DNA of 64,000 nucleotides, from the NCBI GenBank assembly GCA_024235795.1, contig JACKLR010000001.1:1736001-1800000 (forward strand). The letters run 5' to 3'. Shown here one piece after another: positions 38,542 through 46,148 of this stretch. The notes beneath the pieces were generated by a model. The model was not told the origin of the DNA, searched no databases, and worked only from the letters and a program-made list of their open reading frames with translations. The DNA is from Burkholderiales bacterium (GTDB lineage: Bacteria > Pseudomonadota > Gammaproteobacteria > Burkholderiales > Nitrosomonadaceae). The translations under genes were made by a program, and so were the position numbers. The first letter of the stretch is position 1; each line of letters opens with the position of its first letter.

Positions 38542-39996
38542 ATGTCACCAAAAGACTTAATCAACGCCTTGCGCGCGTTTCTGCCTGCAGAAGCGGTATT
38601 GCACGAAACTGAAGATCTCAGGCCCTACGAGTGCGACGGCTTGTCCGCTTACCGGAAAACGCCGATGATTGTCGTTCTGCCAGAATCGGAAGCACAGGTT
38701 GCCCGGATATTGCAACTCTGCCATGCCACACAAACACCTTTAGTTGCCCGCGGTGCGGGCACCGGGCTATCCGGCGGCGCATTGCCGCACGCCGAAGGTA
38801 TCTTAATGTCGCTGGCAAAATTAAACCAAATTCTCGAAATAGACCCGCTCGCGCGAACGGCGCGCGTCCAGCCGGGTGTCAGAAATCTGGCGATCAGTGA
38901 TGCAGCCAAACCATATGGATTATATTATGCACCCGACCCATCCTCGCAGATTGCCTGTTCTATAGGCGGGAATGTTGCGGAAAATTCCGGCGGGGTGCAT
39001 TGTCTGAAATATGGCCTGACCGTCCATAACATTCTTAAATTACGCCTGCTCACGATAGATGGCGAGCATCACGAAATTGGCGGTGATGGTCTCGATAGCC
39101 CCGGCTTTGATTTGCTTGCATTAATGACAGGCAGTGAAGGCATGCTCGGCATTGTCACCGAAATTACCGTGAAACTGATGCCCATTCCCGAAAAGGCGCA
39201 ACTGGTTATGGCGGCTTTTGATGATATTCAGAAGGCCGGAAATGCGGTTGCCAATGTTATTGCCGCCGGGATCATTCCCGCCGGAATGGAAATGATGGAT
39301 AAAATCACTATCCATGCGGTCGAGGAGTTCCTGCATGCCGGTTATGATTTGAATGCACAAGCCATTCTGTTGTGCGAATCTGACGGCACAACCGAGGAGG
39401 TTGCCGACGAAATTGAACGTATTAACGCCATTATGAAAACCAGCGGCGCAACCAGTGTCAGCACTTCCCGCGATGAAACGGAACGATTGCGCTTCTGGGC
39501 CGGCCGTAAAGCCGCATTCCCGGCTGCCGGGCGCGTCTCTCCCGATTATTACTGCATGGACGGCACCATCCCCAGAAAACATCTGGCAACGGTTTTAAGC
39601 GGAATAGAAACACTGTCGGAAGAATACGGCCTGCGCTGCATGAATGTGTTTCATGCCGGCGACGGCAATTTGCACCCGCTCATTCTTTATGATGCCAATA
39701 CACCGGGCGAATTGGAAAAAACCGAGGAATTTGGCGGAAAAATTCTGGAAATGTGTATTCAGGCCGGCGGCACCATCACCGGCGAGCATGGTGTCGGCAT
39801 GGAAAAAATCAACCAGATGTGTGTGCAGTTCAAGTCAAGTGAACTGGATATTTTTCATGGCGTTAAATCGGCTTTCGATCCACAGGGGTTGTTGAATCCG
39901 GGGAAAGCCGTCCCCACATTACATCGCTGCGCGGAACTGGGCGCAATGCATGTGCACAGTGGTTCGGAAAGATTCCCTGATTTACCCCGCTTCTGA
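38542..39996 (+). CDS. glcD: Glycolate oxidase FAD-linked subunit
   Basis: 484 residues, FAD-binding type 4 domain (VARGAGTGLSGGALP around residue 72, PDPSSQIACSIGGNVAENSG near 135, LMTGSEGMLGIVTEITVK near 195) and the C-terminal FAD-linked oxidase domain with NVFHAGDGNLHPLILYD and GTITGEHGVGMEK. These are the flavin and substrate motifs of GlcD. It begins 22 bases after garR and is followed by glcE and glcF, which form the three-part membrane-associated enzyme oxidising glycolate to glyoxylate. Confidence 0.94.
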   Translation: MSPKDLINALRAFLPAEAVLHETEDLRPYECDGLSAYRKTPMIVVLPESEAQVARILQLCHATQTPLVARGAGTGLSGGALPHAEGILMSLAKLNQILEIDPLARTARVQPGVRNLAISDAAKPYGLYYAPDPSSQIACSIGGNVAENSGGVHCLKYGLTVHNILKLRLLTIDGEHHEIGGDGLDSPGFDLLALMTGSEGMLGIVTEITVKLMPIPEKAQLVMAAFDDIQKAGNAVANVIAAGIIPAGMEMMDKITIHAVEEFLHAGYDLNAQAILLCESDGTTEEVADEIERINAIMKTSGATSVSTSRDETERLRFWAGRKAAFPAAGRVSPDYYCMDGTIPRKHLATVLSGIETLSEEYGLRCMNVFHAGDGNLHPLILYDANTPGELEKTEEFGGKILEMCIQAGGTITGEHGVGMEKINQMCVQFKSSELDIFHGVKSAFDPQGLLNPGKAVPTLHRCAELGAMHVHSGSERFPDLPRF

Positions 39997-40019
39997 AAAC
40001 CAGACCTGCTTTATTCCAC

Positions 40020-41111
40020 ATGAACGCTGATATCGATCACTTTTCTTCTACCATCCGGGCCGCCGCAGAAAGCAGTCTACCCCTGTCTATCGCGGGTGGC
40101 GGCAGCAAGGCATTCTATGGTTGTCCATCAACCGCGCAAGCGAAAAAACTGGATGTAACACCCTACCGGGGTGTTGTCGATTACGAACCGACCGAGCTGG
40201 TCATCACCGCCCGTGCAGGCACGCCATTAGTGGAAATTAAATCATTGCTCCGTGAAAATGGCCAGATGCTGGCATTTGAACCGCCGCACTTTTCCAATGC
40301 ATCCACTTTGGGCGGCGGTATTGCCACCGGTTTATCCGGCCCGCGCCGCCCATATTCGGGCGCCGTACGCGATTTCATGCTCGGCGTGCGCATGCTGGAT
40401 GGAAATGGCCGGGACTTGCATTTTGGCGGACAAGTCATGAAAAATGTAGCGGGTTACGATGTATCCCGTTTGATGGTAGGCGCTATGGGCACGCTGGGTG
40501 TATTACTGGAAGTTTCACTCAAGGTGTTACCGTTACCGGCTGTTGAGCGTACCTTACACTTGGAAATGGATGAATCCTCTGCCATTGCGTTTATGAATCG
40601 CTGGGCAGGCAAGCCATTGCCAATTTCTGCAACAGGCTTTACCGGCAACCGATTGCATATCCGCTTGTCCGGTTCCGAGTCCGCAGTCTGCGCCGCTCAA
40701 AAACAGCTCGGCGGTGACGCGTTTAGCGAAGGCGGTATTTTTTGGAAATCTCTGCGCGATCAAACGCATGATTTTTTTAAACCGGCCATGTCGCTCTGGC
40801 GCCTGTCGATCAAATCGACCACGCCTCCGCTATCGTTCCCCGATCTGCACGCAAGGCAATTGATTGAATGGAACGGCGCGTTACGCTGGCTGGCCTGTGA
40901 CGAAGAATGCAGCGGCAACGCTACGGCAAATTCGATACGACAAGCGGCCAAATCAGCGGGCGGCCATGCCACACTTTTCCGCAGCCAGAACCAGGCCGCA
41001 CTGCGATTTCAACCGCTTGATTCCGGACTAATGTGTATCCATCAGCGCCTGAAACAAAAATTTGACCCTGCGGGAATTTTGAATCCGGGCAGGCTTTATC
41101 CTGAATTTTGA
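40020..41111 (+). CDS. glcE: Glycolate oxidase FAD-binding subunit
   Basis: 363 residues with a second FAD-binding type 4 domain: SIAGGGSKAFYG, FEPPHFSNASTLGGGIATGL, SGPRRPYSGAVRDFMLG and GQVMKNVAGYDVSRLMVG. This pattern identifies GlcE. The C-terminus (FDPAGILNPGRLYPEF) is the typical ending of the family. Spacing is 23 bases after glcD and 6 bases before glcF, so one operon. Confidence 0.93.
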   Translation: MNADIDHFSSTIRAAAESSLPLSIAGGGSKAFYGCPSTAQAKKLDVTPYRGVVDYEPTELVITARAGTPLVEIKSLLRENGQMLAFEPPHFSNASTLGGGIATGLSGPRRPYSGAVRDFMLGVRMLDGNGRDLHFGGQVMKNVAGYDVSRLMVGAMGTLGVLLEVSLKVLPLPAVERTLHLEMDESSAIAFMNRWAGKPLPISATGFTGNRLHIRLSGSESAVCAAQKQLGGDAFSEGGIFWKSLRDQTHDFFKPAMSLWRLSIKSTTPPLSFPDLHARQLIEWNGALRWLACDEECSGNATANSIRQAAKSAGGHATLFRSQNQAALRFQPLDSGLMCIHQRLKQKFDPAGILNPGRLYPEF

Positions 41112-41117
41112 ACAACC

Positions 41118-42374
41118 ATGCAAACCAGACTCGCCGATTTTATCAAAAACTCACCCCAGGGAAAGAATGCAGACGCCATATTGCGCAGTTGCGTGCATTG
41201 CGGGTTTTGTCTGGCGACCTGTCCGACGTATCAGTTACTCGGTGACGAACTGGACAGTCCCAGAGGACGTATTTACCTGATGAAGCAGATGCTTGAAGGT
41301 CAGCCCGTAACGCAAAAAACCCAGTTGCATCTGGACCGGTGTCTGACCTGCCGTGCCTGTGAAACCACTTGTCCGTCCGGTGTACGCTATGCGGAACTGG
41401 TTGATATCAGCCGCGACCTGATTGAAAAACAGGTTGACCGCCCTGCTGGAAAAAAAGGATTGCGGTACCTGTTGCGCAAAATTCTTCCGAATCCCTTACT
41501 GTTTAAGCCATTGATTAAAATCGGGCAGCTGTTTCGTCCGCTCCTGCCGCACAGTTTAAAAAAATCGGTTCCGTCAAAACTCAACAATGCAGTACGGGAA
41601 TGGCCCGCACCGCGCCATAAACGTAAAATGATGGTACTTGACGGCTGCGTACAACCGACATTGTCGCCAAACATCAATCCGGCTGCAGCGCGGGTTCTGG
41701 ATGCGCTGGATATTTCACTGATCAAATCGGCACAGGCCGGCTGTTGCGGCGCGATTGCCTTTCACCTGAATGCGCAGGAAGAAGGCATGAAAGCCATGCG
41801 CAGAAATATCGATGCATGGTGGCCGTTTATTGAACACAATGAAATTGAGGCGATTGCCATGACCGCAAGCGGCTGCGGAGTGACCGTCAAGGATTACGGC
41901 CATATCCTGCGCCACGACCCGGTGTATGCAGAGAAGGCCGCGCGTATCTCGGCCATGACCAAAGACATCAGTGAAATTCTGGTAAACGAGCAGGCAAAAC
42001 TCGAACAGCTTTTATGCAAGCCAAGAGTGAGCTCAGACCCTGTTAAACTTGCCTTCCATTCGCCTTGTACGCTGCAACACGGCCAACAAATCCGTGGACA
42101 GGCCGAGCAAATTCTGCAGACTGCCGGTTTTGCACTCACCATTGTACCTGATGCACACCTGTGCTGCGGTTCTGCCGGTACTTATTCCATTTTACAGCCC
42201 GAGCTGTCGCAACAATTACTCAAGAACAAGGTGACCGCACTCGAATCCGACGGTCCTCAACAAATCGTAACCGCGAATATTGGTTGCCTGATGCATTTAC
42301 AAGACGGCACGGCTTTACCGGTCAGGCACTGGGTTGAGGTATTGGAAGAACACCTACACAGGGCTAGCGTATAA
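41118..42374 (+). CDS. glcF: Glycolate oxidase iron-sulfur subunit
   Basis: 418 residues. Two ferredoxin-type [4Fe-4S] motifs lie near the N-terminus: CVHCGFCLATCP and CLTCRACETTCP. Two CCG (cysteine-rich, DUF224) domains follow with QAGCCGAIAFHL and HLCCGSAGTYS, ligands of the heterodisulfide-reductase-like clusters. It passes electrons from GlcD/GlcE flavins to the quinone pool. Last gene of the garR-glcDEF cluster. Confidence 0.94.
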   Translation: MQTRLADFIKNSPQGKNADAILRSCVHCGFCLATCPTYQLLGDELDSPRGRIYLMKQMLEGQPVTQKTQLHLDRCLTCRACETTCPSGVRYAELVDISRDLIEKQVDRPAGKKGLRYLLRKILPNPLLFKPLIKIGQLFRPLLPHSLKKSVPSKLNNAVREWPAPRHKRKMMVLDGCVQPTLSPNINPAAARVLDALDISLIKSAQAGCCGAIAFHLNAQEEGMKAMRRNIDAWWPFIEHNEIEAIAMTASGCGVTVKDYGHILRHDPVYAEKAARISAMTKDISEILVNEQAKLEQLLCKPRVSSDPVKLAFHSPCTLQHGQQIRGQAEQILQTAGFALTIVPDAHLCCGSAGTYSILQPELSQQLLKNKVTALESDGPQQIVTANIGCLMHLQDGTALPVRHWVEVLEEHLHRASV

Positions 42375-42600
42375 CAAATCAGGAACAAATGCTATTGCAC
42401 TGAAAATTTCGCTGTGAAAATTTTTTCAGGGCAAGTTATTCACTACATTCACTAAACTCCCCGCTAACAATGAAAGTTCAAGAATACGCGACTTTTCGAT
42501 TTAATTCAGTACGATTGACAAGTCGCTTCGCGTAATTACCTGCCCTCGGAATTTAATGAATTACTTGCATTCAAGAAACTCCTGCACCTGCATTAATCAC

Positions 42601-42714
42601 TTACGCAAGGTACATTGATAAAAAAATCAATGCCACCGCTACGGCACTTATAATTGCAAGATTTAAACCCAGTTTTTTAAATGCTTCCGAATCTTCTTTC
42701 TCTAGCATTGCCAT
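42601..42714 (-). CDS. 37-residue single-span membrane protein
   Basis: The ATG at 42714 follows a strong GGTGGAGG with a six-base gap, and the frame ends at TAA 42601. The product begins MAMLEKEDSEAFKKLGL and then has one hydrophobic helix (NLAIISAVAVALIFLSMYLA), ending inside the membrane. The charged N-terminus and the single helix resemble small subunits of respiratory oxidases, but I cannot name the family. An FNR-type box lies 64 bases upstream of the start. It is too short for most gene finders, but the ribosome binding site and composition make it convincing. Confidence 0.7.
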   Translation of the reverse strand: MAMLEKEDSEAFKKLGLNLAIISAVAVALIFLSMYLA

Positions 42715-42777
42715 CTTTAGCCTCCACCTGAAAGAATTATGGGACTCTAATGTTGCACACAATCCAAATAAAATTCA

Positions 42778-42791
42778 TTGACTTAGATCAA
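42778..42791. promoter_or_regulatory. FNR/CRP-type operator
   Basis: TTGACTTAGATCAA fits the FNR/Anr consensus TTGAT-N4-ATCAA at nine of ten fixed positions. It lies 64-77 bases upstream of the 37-residue membrane protein gene on the minus strand and about 130 bases upstream of the small plus-strand frame at 42923. A Crp/Fnr-type regulator is encoded at 25329-26042; a link between the two is only a possibility. Confidence 0.6.
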
Positions 42792-42922
42792 AAAAACATC
42801 AATTATTGCCTACTTAAAAATATGCATTAATCTAGTACCTAGCGTTTAGAATAATATATTAAAAAAACAGCGGATATTGTTCTGCCTAATTGTAAAGAAT
42901 AACCATCATTGGAGGATTAAGC

Positions 42923-43038
42923 ATGTCGGATGATGTCAATATGAAAAAGTTCAAGATATCGCCAATAAAGCTGTAACCGGCGCGGCTGAACACTTACAAA
43001 ACATTACGGCAAGAACCACACCTGAGAAGCAAAATTAA
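42923..43038 (+). pseudogene. Small gene with a one-base frameshift in an A run
   Basis: ATG at 42923 follows TTGGAGGATTAAGC, a strong ribosome binding site. The frame as written gives only MSDDVNMKKFKISPIKL. If one A were added to the five-A run at 42944-42948, the product would continue as VQDIANKAVTGAAEHLQNIT and ARTTPEKQN with a stop at 43036, a plausible 38-residue helical protein. So this is a small gene with a frameshift, a sequencing error, or a slippery site that switches expression. Function unknown. Confidence 0.5.
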
Positions 43039-43177
43039 TCAACCTTAATTATCAAAGCTAGTCAAAAAATAATGTGTCTCCTGAATTTGCGCATCGCACT
43101 AAGTAATGACAAGTATTCTTTCAGGCATTATTCGAAAATGACGAATGAAATAGATTGAAGCGAAAAGATAAACATTG

Positions 43178-43208
43178 TCACGAATGTTGTTATGCAAGAT
43201 TAGGTCGC
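43178..43208 (+). repeat. Island-associated dispersed motif, copy 3
   Basis: TCACGAATGTTGTTATGCAAGATTAGG matches the CGAATGTTGTAATGCAAGA core seen in copies 5 and 6. It lies directly beside the IS66-type remnant. Confidence 0.55.
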
Positions 43209-43478
43209 GAGCCCTGGACCTCGAACAGTTGCCGGCATTTCTCGATTGTATGATCACCTGAGCAACGCAGCTTCAAATAATCTGTAACCGGCACAATCGG
43301 TGTATCGCCACCAGTACATGTATGCCGGTTGACTACGCAGTTGCGCTTCCCGGTAAGTCCGCAGCCAATTCCCAAATGTCTTGCTGTTTAATCCACGCTC
43401 ACAACAAAAAGCTGCCTGCGACAAACCGATCGCCTGACACGCGTTGAAATGTTGCTCTTGATTTTCCTGCGTTGTCAT
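43190..43478 (-). pseudogene. IS66-type TnpA remnant
   Basis: The frame from 43478 reads MTTQENQEQHFNACQ, AIGLSQAAFCCERGLNSKT and FGNWLRTYREAQL, the helix-turn-helix N-terminus of the small IS66-family accessory protein TnpA (compare SGLSQAAYCR..GLSxxTFxxW). The last part, similar to the ELRCGNHTIE ending of TnpA, continues in a different frame (LKLRCSGDHTIEKCR), so the gene is frameshifted. No tnpB or IS66 transposase is present. Confidence 0.6.
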
Positions 43479-43502
43479 CGACCAATCTTCTGTGAAAGTA
43501 TT

Positions 43503-43751
43503 CTAGCCTGAATATTGCACCAGTTGCTGGAATTTAAACGCCGAATTGTTTTGAATTGAGCGTGCTCGCGACCGCAGCCGCAGTTATTCTGCGGCTAAGA
43601 GAGCATGTGCGTTCAATTTAAAACAGGGCAAGTTAAAAACCAGCAAGTTGCGTTACGGGGACAAATTGTACTTTTTCATCATTTAACGAAACGTAATCAT
43701 AATGGCGATTACAAGCTAAAACCTAACGTACTGGTGCAATATTCAGGCTAG
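43503..43751. mobile_element. 249-bp element with 22-bp perfect terminal inverted repeats
   Basis: Bases 43503-43524 (CTAGCCTGAATATTGCACC...) are the exact reverse complement of 43730-43751. The outer CTAG is palindromic and could be a 4-base target duplication, which would leave 18-bp repeats starting CCTGAATATTGC. Inside are a GCCGCAG/CTGCGGC hairpin and a second, looser inverted pair (GTTTTGAATTGAGCG near 43550, GCGTTCAATTTAAAAC near 43612). There is no gene, so it is a MITE-like element that would need a transposase in trans. I do not recognise the parent family. Confidence 0.75.
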
Positions 43752-44017
43752 GTTAACCACTTCAATTTCCAATTTATAGATAGCGGGGTTGGACGCTTAC
43801 GCCGATAGGACTTTTCAATGAGGTAATGTGCTAAAAATCACTGTATTAATCTACCTGTAATTGTATGTTGTTAATTCTTCCAGAAATATAAAGGATGAAA
43901 TATAAAGTTTAAATGACACCCATATATCAGATTAAATTAAATAATCTTAAACACCAGTACGACACACCAAATCAGATGTTAATGTCTTAACAACTTTTCT
44001 CAGAGAGGAACTATAAA

Positions 44018-44347
44018 ATGATTTACAGTTCAGATAAAAGAATTTTTGGAGCGGGGTTGCTGCTCGCAGTATCGATGTCACTTTTTGCTGCAAATGTTAG
44101 CATGGCAGAAAATCATAACGTTTTCAGTAACACGATAAACTCAAATACTAGCCACACAGTCGACAATAATAACGCCTCAAGCAACACAATAAACTCAAAT
44201 GTGGAGCCAAACACACTAAGTTGCCAAAGTCAAAGTTGCAAAAATCGTCAACATCGACGAATATTGCGCGCGCAATGCCGCCTAGAAGGAGGCTGGCCCT
44301 CCAATGGAGGGCGTACATGTACAATCCGTGAACCCGGCGTTGATTAA
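44018..44347 (+). CDS. Small secreted Asn/Ser-rich protein
   Basis: 109 residues, ATG preceded by AGAGAGGAAC. A clear signal peptide (FGAGLLLAVSMSLFAANVSMA) is followed by a 45-residue Asn/Ser/Thr-rich part with a repeated NTINSN unit (FSNTINSNTSHT, SSNTINSNVEPNT). The C-terminus is basic with four Cys (LSCQSQSCKNR, AQCRLEGG, RTCTIRE) that could form two disulfides. No family was recognised. It probably acts in the periplasm or outside the cell. It sits just left of island 2. Confidence 0.6.
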   Translation: MIYSSDKRIFGAGLLLAVSMSLFAANVSMAENHNVFSNTINSNTSHTVDNNNASSNTINSNVEPNTLSCQSQSCKNRQHRRILRAQCRLEGGWPSNGGRTCTIREPGVD

Positions 44348-44379
44348 AAACCATTAGTCATCCGGAACCAGAACTCAGA

Positions 44380-44408
44380 AAAAGGGGGCGTCTTGCAATC
44401 ATACAATT
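44380..44408 (-). repeat. Island-associated dispersed motif, copy 4
   Basis: AAAGGGGGCGTCTTGCAATC is a shortened minus-strand copy. It stands immediately left of the duplicated uppP 3' fragment, exactly as copy 7 stands left of the second uppP fragment at 52073. Confidence 0.55.
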
Positions 44409-44412
44409 CAGT

Positions 44413-44557
44413 TCACCCAAACTCAGACCACCCCACTACGCCCGTATACGCCATCAACAAAATGATGCACCCGAAAATTATCCGGTAATAGGCGAACCAC
44501 GTAAAATCATGATTGCTGATAAAACGAATCAGGTCGCGCACGACGATGAGGGCGCTG
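44413..44557 (-). repeat. Diverged duplicate of the uppP 3' end (fragment 1)
   Basis: 145 bases align with 53168-53312, beginning exactly at the uppP stop codon. Translated, both encode [19 protein letters not shown] followed by IILL and [12 protein letters not shown]. Identity is high (roughly 88-90 percent by eye). The intact gene lies 8.7 kb to the right in the same orientation. The fragment is not expressed as a gene of its own. Confidence 0.92.
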
Positions 44558-44568
44558 CAGGGAATCTG

Positions 44569-44757
44569 GGGTCTACCATTGTTTTTTAGCGGGGTGACAA
44601 GCCACATCTCAAGCAGTTAGTCTAGACATTGGACGGGGATGTGGCTCATGGGGTCAGCGGCTGGGATTCTGGTTCGCTAGACTTGAAATGCCGTCCCCGT
44701 CCTCCTGCATCATCTAGAGTGCCGTACGCGAAAACCTGATGCAGTTTTGCGCGAATG
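44569..44757. repeat. Direct repeat flanking the ParDE-like pair, left copy
   Basis: Aligns with 45462-45633 over its whole length: GGTCTACCATTG, ACATCTCAAGC, GGCTGGGATTCTGGTT, GCTAGACTTGAAATGCC, TCCCCGTCCTCCTGCATCAT, GAAAACCTGA. The left copy carries about 20 extra bases in its middle. It has no plausible gene. Confidence 0.85.
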
Positions 44758-44771
44758 TTGTAATGCAATTA
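44749..44771 (+). repeat. Island-associated dispersed motif, copy 5
   Basis: GCGCGAATGTTGTAATGCAA lies 11 bases beyond the 3' end of the ParE-like toxin gene, at the edge of the left direct repeat. It lacks the GACCCC tail of the longer copies. Confidence 0.5.
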
Positions 44772-44781
44772 ATTCGCAACA

Positions 44782-45111
44782 TCATGGCAGTGCCAGCTTT
44801 ATGTTACCAATCGATTTGAGCCTTCGCATGAGATCCATACGTTCATGCAGCACTGCTACAATTATTGGATTCGCACTGTTTTCAGATTGCAGGTAGAAAA
44901 TATAATGATGTTCACAATGCGTAAACAGTAAATCAGGTCTTCTTTTTAAAAATGTTGTTGGTGTAACAACTCCCTGCGCAATCTCTTGGAATTGTTTTGA
45001 CAGTATTGCCTCATAACGTTCAGCCTGAGCCATTCCCCACTTATCTATCGTGTAACGAGCAATGTCTCTCAAATCTTGTTCAGCATGCGTAGTGAGTTTG
45101 TAATCTGGCAT
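44782..45111 (-). CDS. ParE/RelE-family toxin
   Basis: 109 residues of the plasmid-stabilisation toxin superfamily: YKLTTHAEQDLRDIARYTID at the start, WGMAQAERYEAIL, RRPDLLFTHCEHHYIFYL and IIVAVLHERMDLMRRL at the end. The Arg/His-rich final strand and helix match ParE. Its ATG overlaps the last base of the antitoxin stop (45111), so the two are co-translated. ParE toxins inhibit gyrase and RelE toxins cleave mRNA; the sequence resembles ParE more. The reading frame is intact. Confidence 0.88.
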   Translation of the reverse strand: MPDYKLTTHAEQDLRDIARYTIDKWGMAQAERYEAILSKQFQEIAQGVVTPTTFLKRRPDLLFTHCEHHYIFYLQSENSANPIIVAVLHERMDLMRRLKSIGNIKLALP

Positions 45112-45362
45112 TACTTGGCGCTTTCACTATAGACTTCCTGAAAAATTTCTTTAACCGATTTTTGGCTTACTTTTCCAGTTTGTACTGATTTAGCACGTTC
45201 ATCCAGAAAAGCCTCTAATTCCTGCAATGCCATTTCTTCATCAGATAATGTGGGCAGAATTTGATTCAGTACATATTCCTTTATTGATTTGCCTTGCATA
45301 GCAGCGATGGCTTTGATCTTTTGATGTTGTTCTGGCGTCAGATCGATAGATAAGCGGCTCAT
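45111..45362 (-). CDS. ParD-like ribbon-helix-helix antitoxin
   Basis: 83 residues from the ATG at 45362, which follows an AGGGAGAAAGG site; an earlier start at 45416 would place 18 residues inside the operator. The N-terminal RLSIDLTPEQHQKIKAIAAM forms the ribbon-helix-helix DNA-binding fold, and the acidic C-terminal half binds the toxin. It neutralises the ParE-like toxin encoded next and should repress the pair through the palindrome at 45413. Confidence 0.85.
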   Translation of the reverse strand: MSRLSIDLTPEQHQKIKAIAAMQGKSIKEYVLNQILPTLSDEEMALQELEAFLDERAKSVQTGKVSQKSVKEIFQEVYSESAK

Positions 45363-45412
45363 CTCCTTTCTCCCTGCACTATTAATCACAAAAAAATTGT
45401 AACATGATATGA

Positions 45413-45436
45413 ACAAATGAACATATGTTCATTTGT
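45413..45436. promoter_or_regulatory. Operator palindrome of the ParDE-like pair
   Basis: A perfect 24-base palindrome with half-site ACAAATGAACAT, centred between 45424 and 45425 and 51 bases upstream of the antitoxin start. Ribbon-helix-helix antitoxins bind such palindromes to autoregulate their operons. The perfect symmetry over 24 bases is far beyond chance. Confidence 0.85.
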
Positions 45437-45461
45437 GTGGAATTGGGGTCAAATGGAATTA

Positions 45462-45633
45462 AGGTCTACCATTGGATTTTGCAGGATGGCAAGTCGCATC
45501 TCAAGCGGTTAGTATAGATATGGGTCGGCGGCTGGGATTCTGGTTTGCTAGACTTGAAATGCCATCCCCGTCCTCCTGCATCATCCGTAGTGCCGTAGGC
45601 GAAAACCTGACGCGGTTTTGCGTAATGGTGGCC
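45462..45633. repeat. Direct repeat flanking the ParDE-like pair, right copy
   Basis: The same repeat as 44569-44757, in the same orientation, about 890 bases away (left edge to left edge). The ParDE pair and its operator lie exactly between the two copies. Confidence 0.85.
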
Positions 45634-45788
45634 TTTGCGAGTCAGACTGGTTGAATCCGGGGGCTGAATGAGGATTCAAATATTTGACGGCAGATTGCGT
45701 TTTTGGTACTTTCATAATACTAAAAGTATTTATTTTTCCTATACTTTTATAAGGAATCAGCTTTTCACTCTTCATATGAGAAAGAACT

Positions 45789-46030
45789 ATGAGCGAAGAC
45801 AGTCAGAATCTTGTTTTGGGGCACCTTAGACATATTTGGGGGCGTGTCGATCTCATTGCCGATGATATGTAAAGCTTAGGCTATCCTCTTTGGATAACAG
45901 TTTATCCTTGGTGCGTCGAGAAATCATTGTCGGTGATGAAACTGGCGCTCGCCAGCAGGCATCAATAGACAGAATTATGGAACGTTTGGAAAGAATAGAA
46001 AACCGGCTTGACCTGAGCAATGAAACTTGA
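45789..46030 (+). pseudogene. Frameshifted small conserved protein of the SEDxQNLVLxHLRHI type
   Basis: The ATG at 45789 gives MSEDSQNLVLGHLRHIWGRV then DLIADDM and a stop at 45870. In the next frame the sequence goes on as KLRLSSLDNSLSLVRREII, VGDETGARQQASIDRIMERL and ERIENRLDLSNET to a TGA at 46030. Together they form an 80-residue coiled-coil protein of a type often seen next to toxin-antitoxin or plasmid genes (relatives read MSEDTQNLVLEHLRHIRGRV...LVRREI...DETxARQQ). A small deletion around 45868-45875 has broken the frame. Function unknown. Confidence 0.65.
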
Positions 46031-46067
46031 ACTTGCCGGTTTATTACGGAATTTGATAGTAAAACCT

Positions 46068-46096
46068 TCGAATGTTGCAACGCAAGACCTGACACC
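46068..46096 (+). repeat. Island-associated dispersed motif, copy 6
   Basis: TCGAATGTTGCAACGCAAGA followed by CCTGACACC, close to the consensus. It lies 37 bases beyond the end of the frameshifted coiled-coil gene and 50 bases before the NlpC/P60-like gene. Confidence 0.6.
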
Positions 46097-46148
46097 GAAT
46101 TTTGCTTGTGCCCAACTTGTTTTAACAATTTGATTTTTGGAGATTATT

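Noticed and set aside
43501..43760. Possible CRISPR or integron attC site at the palindromic element
   Set aside because: There is one pair of inverted ends and no repeated spacer units, cas genes or integron integrase. A MITE is the simpler reading.
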